A stretch of 64,000 nucleotides of DNA from Pseudomonadota bacterium (GCA_023404095.1 JAEYDD010000041.1:462256-526255), one strand, 5' to 3'; counted from the first letter of the stretch, positions 17,199 through 25,597 are shown. The notes: a model not told the origin generated them from the sequence alone. A program made the numbers and translations.

Positions 17199-18280
17199 CA
17201 GTAGCCGGACTTGATCTTCTCGAACTCGGCAATCATTTTCTGCCGTAGCTCGGTCGGCAGCGGCGACTGGAACAGCGTGTCCTTCACGAACTTGTCGATG
17301 TCGCCATAGCCCTTCTGCTCCAGAAGTGCCGGATCGACCGCGGCCATTCCCTTGGCGTTGGAATGCCCGTAGCCCCAGGACTCGACCATGTAGTTGGCGA
17401 CGGGCGGATCGGTCAGCGCGTTCAGATAGTCATATGCCTTGTCTTCGCTACCCTCCCCGCCCTTGAGCCTGACGTAGCCGCAGACCCATGTCGACAGCCC
17501 CTCGCTCGTGTCGCGCTTCATGTCGACGGGCACGCCGTCCGCCTGCAGCGTGACGGAGGTTTCGTTCCAGGCCCAGGCGAGGTCCACTTCGCCGCTCGCC
17601 ATCGCCTGGCTCAACTCGGTGTTGTCGGTCCAGTAGAGGCGAACGTTCTGGTGCACCTTTCGAAGGAAGTCCGACGCCTCCTTGAACTGCTCATCCGTCA
17701 TCTGCGACCAGTCCTTCAGCCCGATCGCAAGGCTCGCCAGCGCATAGGCATCGTCCACATTGTCGCCGATCGAGACCCGGTCCTTGAATTTCGGATCGGC
17801 GAAAGCCTTCAGCGTTGCCACTTCTTCCGGCTTCACCGTGTCGGTGCGGTAGGTCAGCACGGTGTTTCCCCATTCGAACGGAATGAGCCAGGCGGTGCCG
17901 TCCTCCGATGTCATCAGGCCCTTCATCGCCTTGAACCCCGGCAGCACGTCGTTCCAGTTCCGAAGCTTCGACGTATCGAGCGGCTCCAGCAATCCCGCCT
18001 CCCGCCACTTCGGCACGCTCTGCGCACAGGGATGGGCGACATCGGCCTTGAAGCCGGCGCGCAGTTTCTGGAAGGCCTCCTCCTCATCGCCGAAGAAGCT
18101 GAAATCCGGCGGTGTCTCGTGTTTTTCCATGTAGGCGGGGAAAAAGGCCGGCTCCTCGTAGCCGGACCAGTCGAAGACGGTGAGCCCGTCTCCGGCCCGT
18201 GCAGGCAGGGCGGCGGAGACCGAAAGTGCAGCGGCGAAAGCGGCAACGAGAAGTTTGCCCGTCCTGTACCTGATGCTCAT
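17198..18280 (-). CDS. ABC transporter substrate-binding protein, PotD-like
   Basis: 360 residues with a signal peptide (LLVAAFAAALSVSAALPARA). The mature part begins with the PotD-type strand LTVFDWSGYEEPAFFPAYMEKH. Repeated aromatic positions (DWSGYE, FEWGNTVL, YWTDN, WAWNE) are in the places where polyamine- and betaine-binding proteins clamp cations. The second of two close ATGs (18280) is chosen because AAGGGG is correctly spaced from it. It is the third gene of the methyltransferase-TetR-binding protein-oxidase operon and must partner the permeases at 12990-15850, since no other permeases are nearby. Confidence 0.87.
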   Translation of the reverse strand: MSIRYRTGKLLVAAFAAALSVSAALPARAGDGLTVFDWSGYEEPAFFPAYMEKHETPPDFSFFGDEEEAFQKLRAGFKADVAHPCAQSVPKWREAGLLEPLDTSKLRNWNDVLPGFKAMKGLMTSEDGTAWLIPFEWGNTVLTYRTDTVKPEEVATLKAFADPKFKDRVSIGDNVDDAYALASLAIGLKDWSQMTDEQFKEASDFLRKVHQNVRLYWTDNTELSQAMASGEVDLAWAWNETSVTLQADGVPVDMKRDTSEGLSTWVCGYVRLKGGEGSEDKAYDYLNALTDPPVANYMVESWGYGHSNAKGMAAVDPALLEQKGYGDIDKFVKDTLFQSPLPTELRQKMIAEFEKIKSGY

Positions 18281-18303
18281 GCTCATTCCCCTTTTGATGT
18301 TGG

Positions 18304-19008
18304 CTATTTGGGTCCTGTTCGCGCGATATGCTTCGGAAACATGGCCGCGATGGCCTCGACGGCGGCCTCGTGGGCCCTCTCGCGGGTCAGCCCGTCGCCC
18401 ATCATCAGGCGCAGCCACAGGCCTTCCAGCATCGTCGAGACGGCGAGCGCCATGGGCTCGGCCGCATAGTCGTAGCCGCCCTCCTCCTTGAGCCGCGCAC
18501 ACAGGGAGACGACGATTTCCTGATACTTGACGTCGCGGGCGCCGCAGAGCGCCTGGTAGGTAGGCCGCGATTTCGCCTCGCCCCAGAAGGCGCACCAGGC
18601 GGCCAGCTTGCGCTTGGTGCAGATCCGCCGGTCGAAATCGGCCGCGACCAGCGCCCACATCTGGTCGGCCGGCCGGTCGCCCGCCTTCTCCAGCGCGGCA
18701 TACCAGTGGTTGGCATACTCGTCGGCCATGAACTGCAGCGTGGCGACGAGCAGCTTTTCCTTGCTCTCGAAGTGGAAGTTGACGATGCCGCGCGAAAGCC
18801 CCGCACCGTCGGCGACGTCGGCAAGCGTCGTGTCGGCATATCCGCGCCTGGCAAGCGAATCGATCGTCGCCTCGATCAGTTGCAGCCGCCGCGTTTCCTT
18901 GGATGCCTTGCGGCCCTTCTTTTCGACTTCCGTCACTTCCTTCTGCGCCGCACCTGCCCGCATCTTCACCGCCGTTCTCATTTTGGGATTTCGCAGCGCC
19001 TCGTTCAC
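18304..19008 (-). CDS. TetR-family regulator resembling BetI
   Basis: 234 residues. The N-terminal DNA-binding part (RRLQLIEATIDSLARRGYAD, then TLADVADGAGLSRGIVNFHF) follows the BetI pattern rather than AcrR, and the C-terminal ligand domain contains W-x-A-F-W-G-E, also seen in BetI proteins. A GTG at 19008 is the best start: it overlaps the methyltransferase stop (GTGA) and has GGAGG six bases upstream. BetI proteins repress betaine-related genes and release on ligand. The three TGAATRWWCRTTCA dyads in this cluster are its natural candidate sites, including the one before its own operon, so autoregulation is expected. Confidence 0.85.
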   Translation of the reverse strand: MNEALRNPKMRTAVKMRAGAAQKEVTEVEKKGRKASKETRRLQLIEATIDSLARRGYADTTLADVADGAGLSRGIVNFHFESKEKLLVATLQFMADEYANHWYAALEKAGDRPADQMWALVAADFDRRICTKRKLAAWCAFWGEAKSRPTYQALCGARDVKYQEIVVSLCARLKEEGGYDYAAEPMALAVSTMLEGLWLRLMMGDGLTRERAHEAAVEAIAAMFPKHIARTGPK

Positions 19009-19820
19009 GGATGGCCTCCGTCCGGCTTGCTGCCGCGCAGATGAGTCGGACAATGCTCGCCGGTGTCAAGCACCTTCTGCATCGCGCCCCAGGTGCGGAT
19101 GTTCTTTGCCACGTATTCCTCGCCGACGGCGGCCACGGCCTGCGCATGCAGCGGCCCCGAGAGCCGTTCGAGCTCCCCACGGGCGACCTCCCGATACCAG
19201 GCATTGCGGTTTTCCGCCGATACGTCGACGAAGCCCGCTGCCGCCATCGCCTGCAGGTAGCGTTGCGGCGATGCCATGCCGAAGCTCAGCCCCTCGGCGG
19301 CGATATACGCCTTCATCTCGGTGGACGGCTCGCCGTCATGCGCAATCAGCCAGTCGGACGCGGCAAGCTGACCGCCCGGCTTGAGCACCCGGAACAATTC
19401 GGAAAACAGCCATTCCTTGTCGGCCACGTGGATCATCGCGTCCTTCGAGAAGACGAGGTCGAACTCCCCGTCGTCGAAGGGCAGCGTTCCCGGCGGGGTG
19501 GCGATGAAGCGCACCTGCGCCGTCAGCCCCTCGCGCACCGCAGCCAGTCGCGCCCGGTCGATCACCGGCTGCTCGACGTCGTAGCCGACCACTTCGGCAG
19601 GGTTGTACGTCTTGGCGATATGCAGCGTGATGCCACCAGCGCCGCAGCCGAAGTCGAGCACCGATTTTCCGGCGAGATCGAGCCCGGAAAGCACACGATC
19701 GACCTCCTCCGGGCCCCCGGGAGAAAGGTAGCCATCTCCCCAGACCACCGCCAGAAACCGGATCGCCGTGTCGTCGTATTCGACTGCCTGTTCCGCTTCG
19801 CTCTGGTTTTCCGCCGTCAT
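19005..19820 (-). CDS. Class I SAM-dependent methyltransferase, phosphoethanolamine/glycine N-methyltransferase-like
   Basis: 271 residues. SAM motif I is V-L-D-F-G-C-G-A-G-G (about residues 55-64), with post-I GYDVEQPVIDRAR and motif II-like FDLVFSKDAMIHVADKEWLFSELFRVLKPGG. The SKDAMIHVADK segment is very like phosphoethanolamine and dimethylglycine N-methyltransferases. Start at 19820 (GAGGG upstream). It heads the operon with the BetI-like regulator, binding protein and amine oxidase and is divergent from the FAD oxidases, with operator C between. A methyltransferase in a demethylation cluster is unexpected; it may make a substrate variant, or regenerate a methylated intermediate. Confidence 0.82.
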   Translation of the reverse strand: MTAENQSEAEQAVEYDDTAIRFLAVVWGDGYLSPGGPEEVDRVLSGLDLAGKSVLDFGCGAGGITLHIAKTYNPAEVVGYDVEQPVIDRARLAAVREGLTAQVRFIATPPGTLPFDDGEFDLVFSKDAMIHVADKEWLFSELFRVLKPGGQLAASDWLIAHDGEPSTEMKAYIAAEGLSFGMASPQRYLQAMAAAGFVDVSAENRNAWYREVARGELERLSGPLHAQAVAAVGEEYVAKNIRTWGAMQKVLDTGEHCPTHLRGSKPDGGHP

Positions 19821-19902
19821 ATGCGCCCTCGAAACCAGCCACATCCCGTTTGCGACTGGCACGAAATTTTACCGGATTATCAGAGGATTGCAACATACTT
19901 GC

Positions 19903-19916
19903 TGAATATTCATTCA
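19903..19916. promoter_or_regulatory. Operator C: TGAATATTCATTCA dyad between methyltransferase and FAD oxidase operons
   Basis: Third copy of the shared dyad. It lies 83 bases before the methyltransferase start and 61 bases before the FAD oxidase start, positioned to control both divergent operons. Confidence 0.65.
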
Positions 19917-19976
19917 AAATATCTGGACAAGTTTTTGCCTTTGATGCAGCCTTTTGGAGAATGAGGGAGAACGAGC

Positions 19977-21596
19977 ATGCAGCGATATGACGTCCTCGTG
20001 GTGGGCGGCGGCCACAACGGCCTGGTCACCGCCTGCTACCTGCAGCGGGCCGGCCTGAAGGTGGCGGTGCTGGAGAAGAACGGCTGGGTGGGAGGTGCGG
20101 CCACGAGCCGCGAACTGACGCCCGGCTTCCTCTATTCCAACTGTTCCTACGTCTGCTCGCTGTTCCGCCCGGAGATCATGCGCGACCTGGAGCTGCCTAA
20201 ACACGGCCTGCAGGTGGTCGCCTATGAGGGGGGCGCGGTGCTGACGCGCGACGGCGACTACCTCGCCTCCTACCGCGACCACGACAGCCATCGCCGCGAA
20301 TTCGCCCGCTATTCGAAACGCGACGCCGAGGCCTACGAGCGCTACGCCCGCGACGTCACCCGCCAGTGCCGCTTCATCCAGCCGCTCCTGATGCGCACGG
20401 CACCCGATCCTTTCGGCTTCCGTCCGCGCGACGTCGCCGAACTCGTCTACCTGGCGAAGAAGTTCGGCGAATTCAGCCCCAGCGAAATGGCCGAGACGCT
20501 GCGCTTCTGGACCATGTCGATCTCCGACTTTCTCGACGAGTATTTCGAGACCGACGTCATCAAGGCCTATCTGGCGATCTCCGGCATCATCGGCACGGCA
20601 CTCGGTCCCATGTCGCCGGGGACGGCCTACGTGCTGCTCCACCACTACATGGGCGAGGTCGATGGCTCGGTGGGTGCCTGGGGCTATGCCCGCGGCGGCA
20701 TGGGCGCGGTCACCCAGGCGCTTGCCAGTTCCTTCCTCGCATCCGGCGGCACGATCCGCACCGATGCGGAGGTTGCGAAGATCTTCTCCCGCGGCGGCCG
20801 CACCACCGGCGTGGTCCTTGAGAGCGGCGAGGAGATCCGCGCGAATCTCGTCGTCTCCAACGCCGACGTGAAACGCACCTTCCTGAAGCTGGTCGACGAA
20901 GCCGACCTGCCCGAACACTTCGTCCACCGGGTAAAGCACTTCAAGATGCGCGGCTCGTCCGGAAAGGTGAACATCGCGCTCGACAGCCTGCCGGAGTTCC
21001 CGGCCCTGCCGAAGGGCTCTTCCTGCATCCGCGGGGACCTGCATTTCACCGATTCGATCGAACGCATGGAACGCGCCTACGACGACTGGAAGGCTGGGCG
21101 CTGGTCGGCCGACCCGATGCTCGATGCGATGATCCCGACCACCCTCGACCCGACCATGACCTCGCCCGGCAAGCACTTCATGAGCTGCTTCGTGCAGTAC
21201 TGCCCGCCGAAGGTGGAGGGTCGCGACTGGACGGATGCCGATCGGGCAGCCTTCGCCGAGACCGTTATCAGTCAGATCGCAGACTATTCGCCCGGTTTCC
21301 GCGACCGCATCGTCCATATGGAGGTGCGCACCCCGCGCGAACTGGAAGCCGAGGTCGGGCTGACCGAGGGCAACATCTTCCAGGGCGAGCTGACCTTCGA
21401 CCAGTTGCTGTTCAACCGCCCGGTGCCAGGCTACGCCCAGTACCGCAGCCCGATCGCCGGCCTCTACATCTGCGGCTCCTCCACCCATCCCGGCGGCGGC
21501 GTCATGGGTGCGCCCGGACGCAACGCCGCCATGGAGATCCTCCGCGACCTCAAGCGCAGTCCCGAAACGATGAGTAACGCCCATGACGTCATCTGA
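19977..21596 (+). CDS. FAD/NAD(P)-dependent oxidoreductase, PYROXD2/CrtI-like (first of tandem pair)
   Basis: 539 residues. The N-terminal dinucleotide fold reads VLVVGGGHNGLVTACYLQRAGLKVAVLEKNG, and the C-terminal FAD-contact motif is CGSSTHPGGGVMGAPGRNAA, which is diagnostic for the phytoene-desaturase-like/PYROXD2 group. Members are flavin oxidases whose substrates are mostly unknown outside carotenoid synthesis; no carotenoid genes are nearby, so an amine or amino-acid-like substrate fits the context better. GAGGGAG upstream supports the start. It is the first gene of a three-gene operon overlapping the second oxidase by 14 bases. Confidence 0.83.
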   Translation: MQRYDVLVVGGGHNGLVTACYLQRAGLKVAVLEKNGWVGGAATSRELTPGFLYSNCSYVCSLFRPEIMRDLELPKHGLQVVAYEGGAVLTRDGDYLASYRDHDSHRREFARYSKRDAEAYERYARDVTRQCRFIQPLLMRTAPDPFGFRPRDVAELVYLAKKFGEFSPSEMAETLRFWTMSISDFLDEYFETDVIKAYLAISGIIGTALGPMSPGTAYVLLHHYMGEVDGSVGAWGYARGGMGAVTQALASSFLASGGTIRTDAEVAKIFSRGGRTTGVVLESGEEIRANLVVSNADVKRTFLKLVDEADLPEHFVHRVKHFKMRGSSGKVNIALDSLPEFPALPKGSSCIRGDLHFTDSIERMERAYDDWKAGRWSADPMLDAMIPTTLDPTMTSPGKHFMSCFVQYCPPKVEGRDWTDADRAAFAETVISQIADYSPGFRDRIVHMEVRTPRELEAEVGLTEGNIFQGELTFDQLLFNRPVPGYAQYRSPIAGLYICGSSTHPGGGVMGAPGRNAAMEILRDLKRSPETMSNAHDVI

Positions 21597-23184
21597 TGCG
21601 CCCCTGATATCTTCGAAGGCACCCGCGAGCACTTATGACGCGATCGTCATCGGCGCCGGCCACAACGGCCTTGCCGCCGCCGCCAAGCTTGGCCGCAGCG
21701 GCCGGAAGGTCCTTGTGCTTGAGGCGGCCAATGCACCAGGCGGCGCGACCCGCGGTCGCGAATTCGCGCCGGGCTTCCACTCCGCCGGCCTCGCCCATCT
21801 CGTCAACCGGCTCGATCCGGAGGTCGCCCGCGACCTCGGCCTGTCGCTTTCTTCCAAGCCCGGCCATGCCATGCCGACCGCAGTCCTCGACGGCATGCAC
21901 GAGCCGGCGGTCCTGCGCGGCGCCTATGGCGAAACCATCGATGGCGTCACCCCCGAGGAGGCAGCAGCCTTTTCCCGCCTGCGCGACAAGCTCGCCTTCC
22001 AGGCCGGCATCCTCAAGCGCTTCCTGCGCCGCCCGCCGCCGCAGCTCGGCGCAATCGGCATCGGCGACGTCTCGACGCTGATGGCGGCGGGCTTCGGCCT
22101 GATCAGGAAAGGTCGCGCCGAAGGCCGCGATTTCCTGCGCATGCTTCTGATGAACGTCGCCGACGTCGCCGACGAGTATCTGGACGACGACCGGCTGAAG
22201 GGCCTGCTCTCCTTCGACGCCACGCTCGGCATCCATCTCGGCCCCCGCTCGCCGACATCGCTGCTCGGCCTCTACTATCGCCTGACCGGCGAGGTGGACG
22301 GCAGGGCCGGCGGCCAGTTCATGCCGGCAGGCGGCATGGCGGCAGTTGCTCCCGCCTTCCTCAAGGCCGCCGAGGGTGCCGGCGTCACCGTTCGCTGCGG
22401 TGCGCGTGTCGGCCGCATCCTTGCCGATCGCGGCAGTACGCGCGGCGTCGTACTCACCGACGGCTCGGAACTGACCGCCCCCGTCGTCGTCTCGGCGATC
22501 CATCCGCAGGCGACCTTCCTGCATCTGGTCGATCCGGCCGAGACCGGCACCGCTTTCCTGCGCGCCATCCGCCATGTCCGCTCCGCCGGCAATGTCGCCA
22601 AGCTCGACCTGGCGCTCTCGCGCATGCCGAATTTTACCGGCCTGACCGGTCGCGACCATGCCGGCCGCATCGTTATCGTCCGTTCGATGACGCATGTGGA
22701 AGAGGCCTTCAACCCGGCCAAGTACGGCGCGTTCTCGCAGGACCCGGTGATGGAGATCGTGCTACCGAGCCTTGCAGACAGCACGCTGGCACCGCAGGGG
22801 GCCTGCACGCTCTCGGCACTCGTGCAATATGCTCCCTATAGGCTGCGTCAGGGATGGGAGACGGGCAAGCCGGCCTTCCTGAAGATCGTGCTCGACATCC
22901 TCGAGCGTCACGCGCCGGGCATCGGGCGCACCATTGTCGCGGCCGATCTTAGCACCCCGGTCGATATCGAGTCCGACTACAACCTCCCTGGCGGCCACTG
23001 GCACCACGGCGAACTGCAGGCCGACCAGCTGCTGATCAACCGTCCGACGGGGGCTGCATCGGGCTATTCCACCCCGATCGAAGGGCTCTACCTCGCTAGC
23101 GCCGGCGCCCACCCAGGCGGCGGCATTTCCGGCCTCGCCGGCTGGAACGCCGCCCGCCACATCCTTGCCGGAGGTAGCCGATGA
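21583..23184 (+). CDS. FAD/NAD(P)-dependent oxidoreductase, PYROXD2/CrtI-like (second of tandem pair)
   Basis: 533 residues, paralogous to the preceding gene. The FAD motif is AIVIGAGHNGLAAAAKLGRSG followed by VLEAANAPGGATRGRE, and the C-terminus carries ASAGAHPGGGISGLAGWNAA. Its start overlaps the end of the first oxidase by 14 bases, and its own end overlaps the GcvT-like gene by four, so the three proteins are probably made in fixed ratio and may form a complex. Two non-identical copies in one operon suggest a heteromeric enzyme or two sequential oxidations. Confidence 0.83.
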   Translation: MTSSDAPLISSKAPASTYDAIVIGAGHNGLAAAAKLGRSGRKVLVLEAANAPGGATRGREFAPGFHSAGLAHLVNRLDPEVARDLGLSLSSKPGHAMPTAVLDGMHEPAVLRGAYGETIDGVTPEEAAAFSRLRDKLAFQAGILKRFLRRPPPQLGAIGIGDVSTLMAAGFGLIRKGRAEGRDFLRMLLMNVADVADEYLDDDRLKGLLSFDATLGIHLGPRSPTSLLGLYYRLTGEVDGRAGGQFMPAGGMAAVAPAFLKAAEGAGVTVRCGARVGRILADRGSTRGVVLTDGSELTAPVVVSAIHPQATFLHLVDPAETGTAFLRAIRHVRSAGNVAKLDLALSRMPNFTGLTGRDHAGRIVIVRSMTHVEEAFNPAKYGAFSQDPVMEIVLPSLADSTLAPQGACTLSALVQYAPYRLRQGWETGKPAFLKIVLDILERHAPGIGRTIVAADLSTPVDIESDYNLPGGHWHHGELQADQLLINRPTGAASGYSTPIEGLYLASAGAHPGGGISGLAGWNAARHILAGGSR

Positions 23185-24419
23185 ACGCCCTCACGAAGCC
23201 GCTGTATGGCCTCGAAGCCCGCCGCACTGCCAGCGACCACATCCTCACGCCCCGGCTCGAGACACCGTTCCATCCACGGCTTGCAGCCCTCGACGTTGTC
23301 AACGACTGGTACAACTGGGCCGGCTACAAGGCGCCGCATTCGATCTTCGACGAGGAGCTGGAGTATTTCGCCATCCGCTCCACCGCAGCACTTTTCGACA
23401 TCTCGCCGATGGTGAAGTACCGCATCACAGGTTGCGATGCCGAGCGCTACCTGAATCGGCTGACGCTGCGCGATGTGCGCAAGCTTGCCGTGAACCGCGT
23501 CCACTACACCGCCTGGTGCGACGACCACGGCCATGTGCTGGATGACGGCACGCTCTTCCGGCTCGGCGAGAAGGACTTCCGCCTCTGCTGCCAGGAGCGC
23601 CACCTGCCCTGGTTGCTGGACAGCGCCTTTGGCTTCGATGTCGAGATCTTCGAGGAGACTGAGGAGATCGCCGGTCTCGCCCTGCAGGGACCGACCAGCC
23701 ATGCGGTGCTGGCCGAGGCCGGCTTTGCGGGAACCGAGCGGCTGAAGCCCTTCGATATCGCAAGCTTTAACCATGAAGGCGGGACGGTCACGATCTCGCG
23801 CACCGGCTTCACCGGCGACCTCGGCTACGAGCTGTTCGTCCCGCGCTCAGCCGCCCTGTCGCTGTGGGACCGGCTGTGGGCTGCGGGCGCCGAACACGGC
23901 ATCCGCGCCATCGGCTATTCCGCGCTGAACCGCACACGCATCGAGGCCGGCTTCATTGTCGCCAATGCCGACTTCGTCACGGCAGAGGCAGCCTTGCGCA
24001 GCGACCGCGTGCGCCTCCCCGACGAGATCGGCCTCGACTGGCTGGTCGATCCGGACAAACCGAACTTCAACGGCCGCCGCGCGATCCTGGATGCACGCCG
24101 GAATCAAAGCTTGAAGCACATCCTCGTAGGCCTTGAAATCGAAGGGAATATTTCAGCCGAGCATGCGATCGTCTACCACCGCGGCAAGCACGAGGCCGGG
24201 CTCGTCACCGCCGCCACCTGGTCGCCGACCGCCAAGCGCAACATCGCCATCGCCAGCCTGACGCGCCCCTACGGCACGAAGTTCGTCGACGACCTGTGGG
24301 TCGAGATCTACGCGATGCGCGAGCTGAGATACCAGAAGATGATGAAGCGCGCGAAGATCGTCCCCCGCCCCTTCGTGAAGCTCGCACGGCGGACGGCGAC
24401 ACCGCCGGGGCTGCGGTGA
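23181..24419 (+). CDS. GcvT-like aminomethyltransferase (folate-dependent demethylase family)
   Basis: 412 residues. The GcvT/YgfZ fold is shown by YKAPHSIFDEELEYFAIRSTAALFDISPMVKYRI, then R-D-V-R-K, LALQGPTSHAVL and FTGDLGYELFVP, followed by the family's IEAGF segment and a C-terminal beta barrel. Relatives include glycine cleavage T protein, the folate domain of dimethylglycine/sarcosine dehydrogenases and DMSP demethylase, all of which pass a methyl or methylene group to tetrahydrofolate. It is coupled (ATGA) to the FAD oxidases, so the group may be a split version of a one-piece FAD-folate demethylase. No GcvH/GcvP genes are nearby. Confidence 0.85.
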   Translation: MNALTKPLYGLEARRTASDHILTPRLETPFHPRLAALDVVNDWYNWAGYKAPHSIFDEELEYFAIRSTAALFDISPMVKYRITGCDAERYLNRLTLRDVRKLAVNRVHYTAWCDDHGHVLDDGTLFRLGEKDFRLCCQERHLPWLLDSAFGFDVEIFEETEEIAGLALQGPTSHAVLAEAGFAGTERLKPFDIASFNHEGGTVTISRTGFTGDLGYELFVPRSAALSLWDRLWAAGAEHGIRAIGYSALNRTRIEAGFIVANADFVTAEAALRSDRVRLPDEIGLDWLVDPDKPNFNGRRAILDARRNQSLKHILVGLEIEGNISAEHAIVYHRGKHEAGLVTAATWSPTAKRNIAIASLTRPYGTKFVDDLWVEIYAMRELRYQKMMKRAKIVPRPFVKLARRTATPPGLR

Positions 24420-24461
24420 GGGAATGTGTTTGAGGGCTGCGATCCGCAGCCTGCAGTCGCC

Positions 24462-24641
24462 CCCTCATCCGCCTGCCGGCACCTTCTCCCCGCAAGCGGG
24501 GAGAAGGGCGATTGCAGCAACGTCTCCGCCCCCTATACCGCCGGTGGCAGGAAGGACAGTCGTGGCGGGCCGGAGAAAAAGTCAGGCGGCCACAACGTCT
24601 CCGCTCCCTCTCCCCGCCTGCGGGGAGAGGGTCAGGGTAAG
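24462..24641. repeat. Bipartite palindromic intergenic repeat, copy 1
   Basis: It begins with CTCATCCGCCTGCCGGC and contains two GC-rich hairpins: 24482-24507 (CCTTCTCCCCGC/GCGGGGAGAAGG arms) and 24606-24631 (CCCTCTCCCCGC/GCGGGGAGAGGG arms), the second followed by TCAGGGT. The same architecture recurs at 34310-34448. This is a rhizobial REP/RIME-like dispersed element. It fills the gap between the GcvT-like gene and the next small gene. Confidence 0.8.
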
Positions 24642-24680
24642 GGGCGTTTCAATCCGCCCACCGTAAGCGAGTGGACACTG

Positions 24681-24920
24681 ATGGACGAAGAAACCCTTAA
24701 GCAATGGGAACTGATCCGGACACCCGCAGGCGTCGAATGGTCGGGGCGCGCCCGCTATGGCGCGGCGATGTACTTCTATCAGAAGGGAGCAATGGCGCCC
24801 GAGGTGCTGGAGGTCTACCGCATCTGCTCGCGGCTTGATTCGGAAGATCCGCTTTCGGTGCTAAGACGTTGGAAAATTGGCGACGACTGGATCGAAAAGG
24901 TCGAGACAACGGCCAAATGA
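24681..24920 (+). CDS. Small hypothetical protein (79 residues)
   Basis: Not recognised. The sequence is acidic-aromatic with well-spaced charged helices (MDEETLKQWELIRTPAGVEW and DSEDPLSVLRRWKIGDDWIE), one cysteine and no signal peptide or membrane segment, so it should be a small soluble protein. Codon use matches the neighbours. The ATG at 24681 is chosen because the frame upstream runs through the palindromic repeat. No clear ribosome site is visible. It stands alone between the repeat and the convergent efflux operon. Confidence 0.55.
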   Translation: MDEETLKQWELIRTPAGVEWSGRARYGAAMYFYQKGAMAPEVLEVYRICSRLDSEDPLSVLRRWKIGDDWIEKVETTAK

Positions 24921-24979
24921 TCCGTTGAACGACCGCGGGTAGCCGCCTCAAGGAAGCGGGTCCGCCGCGTCCGCCCCGT

Positions 24980-25597
24980 TCACTTGTTGACCGCCTGAAG
25001 GCTGCCGATCAGACGCTTCAGCCCTTCCCGCCCTTCGCTGGCCAGATCGAACCGCCGACCGAAAAGCAGCCATTCCGAGCAGATGCCCTTCATCATCCAG
25101 CGCAGCGCCGAGGCGGCCGATTTCGGTGTCCAGCAGGTGCCGAGCTGGCCCTTTTCCGCCGCACGCGCGAATGCCGCCTCCAGTGTCCGCATATGCCCGT
25201 CGTCCACGCTCTGCTGCTGTTCGAGCACCGCAGAGAGCTCGCCAGTATAATCGCAGCGAAGCAGGATCGAAAGGATGCGCTGTCGCTGCTCGTCATTGGC
25301 CAGCGTCTCCAGCCACTCCGCAGCGACCCTCTCGATCACCGTCAGGACCTCCGCGTCCTCGGATTCGAGTTCGCGCGCGACCATGTCCTCCTGCGGCAAC
25401 GGCACCGACTTGTAGAGCTCCATGAACAGATCGGTCTTGTTGGCAAAATGCCAATAGATGGCGCCGCGGGTCACACCGGCGGCATGGGCCACATCCTCCA
25501 TCGTCGCGTTGGAGACGCCCTTCTTGAAAAACACCCGTTCGGCCGCGCAGATGATCTGCTGGCGCGTGGCTTCGGCGTCCGCTTTGGTCCTTCGCAT
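24980..25597 (-). CDS. TetR/AcrR-family repressor of the RND pump
   Basis: 205 residues. The AcrR-type DNA-binding domain is clear: TRQQIICAAERVFFKKGVSNATMEDVAHAAGVTRGAIYWHFANKTDLF, with the recognition helix VTRGAIYWHF identical in pattern to AcrR/TtgR. The C-terminal part is a helical drug-binding domain. It lies downstream of the pump gene on the same strand, 48 bases away across a hairpin, so it probably controls the adaptor promoter and its own expression through the read-through transcript. Confidence 0.87.
   Translation of the reverse strand: MRRTKADAEATRQQIICAAERVFFKKGVSNATMEDVAHAAGVTRGAIYWHFANKTDLFMELYKSVPLPQEDMVARELESEDAEVLTVIERVAAEWLETLANDEQRQRILSILLRCDYTGELSAVLEQQQSVDDGHMRTLEAAFARAAEKGQLGTCWTPKSAASALRWMMKGICSEWLLFGRRFDLASEGREGLKRLIGSLQAVNK

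Noticed and set aside
17198..19204. A single 668-residue protein joining the TetR region to the binding protein
   Set aside because: The upstream part is in the wrong frame for TetR and is Arg-rich noise; the binding protein starts at 18280 with its signal peptide and ribosome site.
19914..21632. A 572-codon frame antisense to the first FAD oxidase
   Set aside because: No domain is recognisable, and the plus-strand frame carries clear FAD motifs and a ribosome site.
19977..23184. Carotenoid biosynthesis genes (crtI-like pair)
   Set aside because: No phytoene synthase or other crt gene is nearby, and the C-terminal motifs fit the PYROXD2 group in an amine-catabolism setting.
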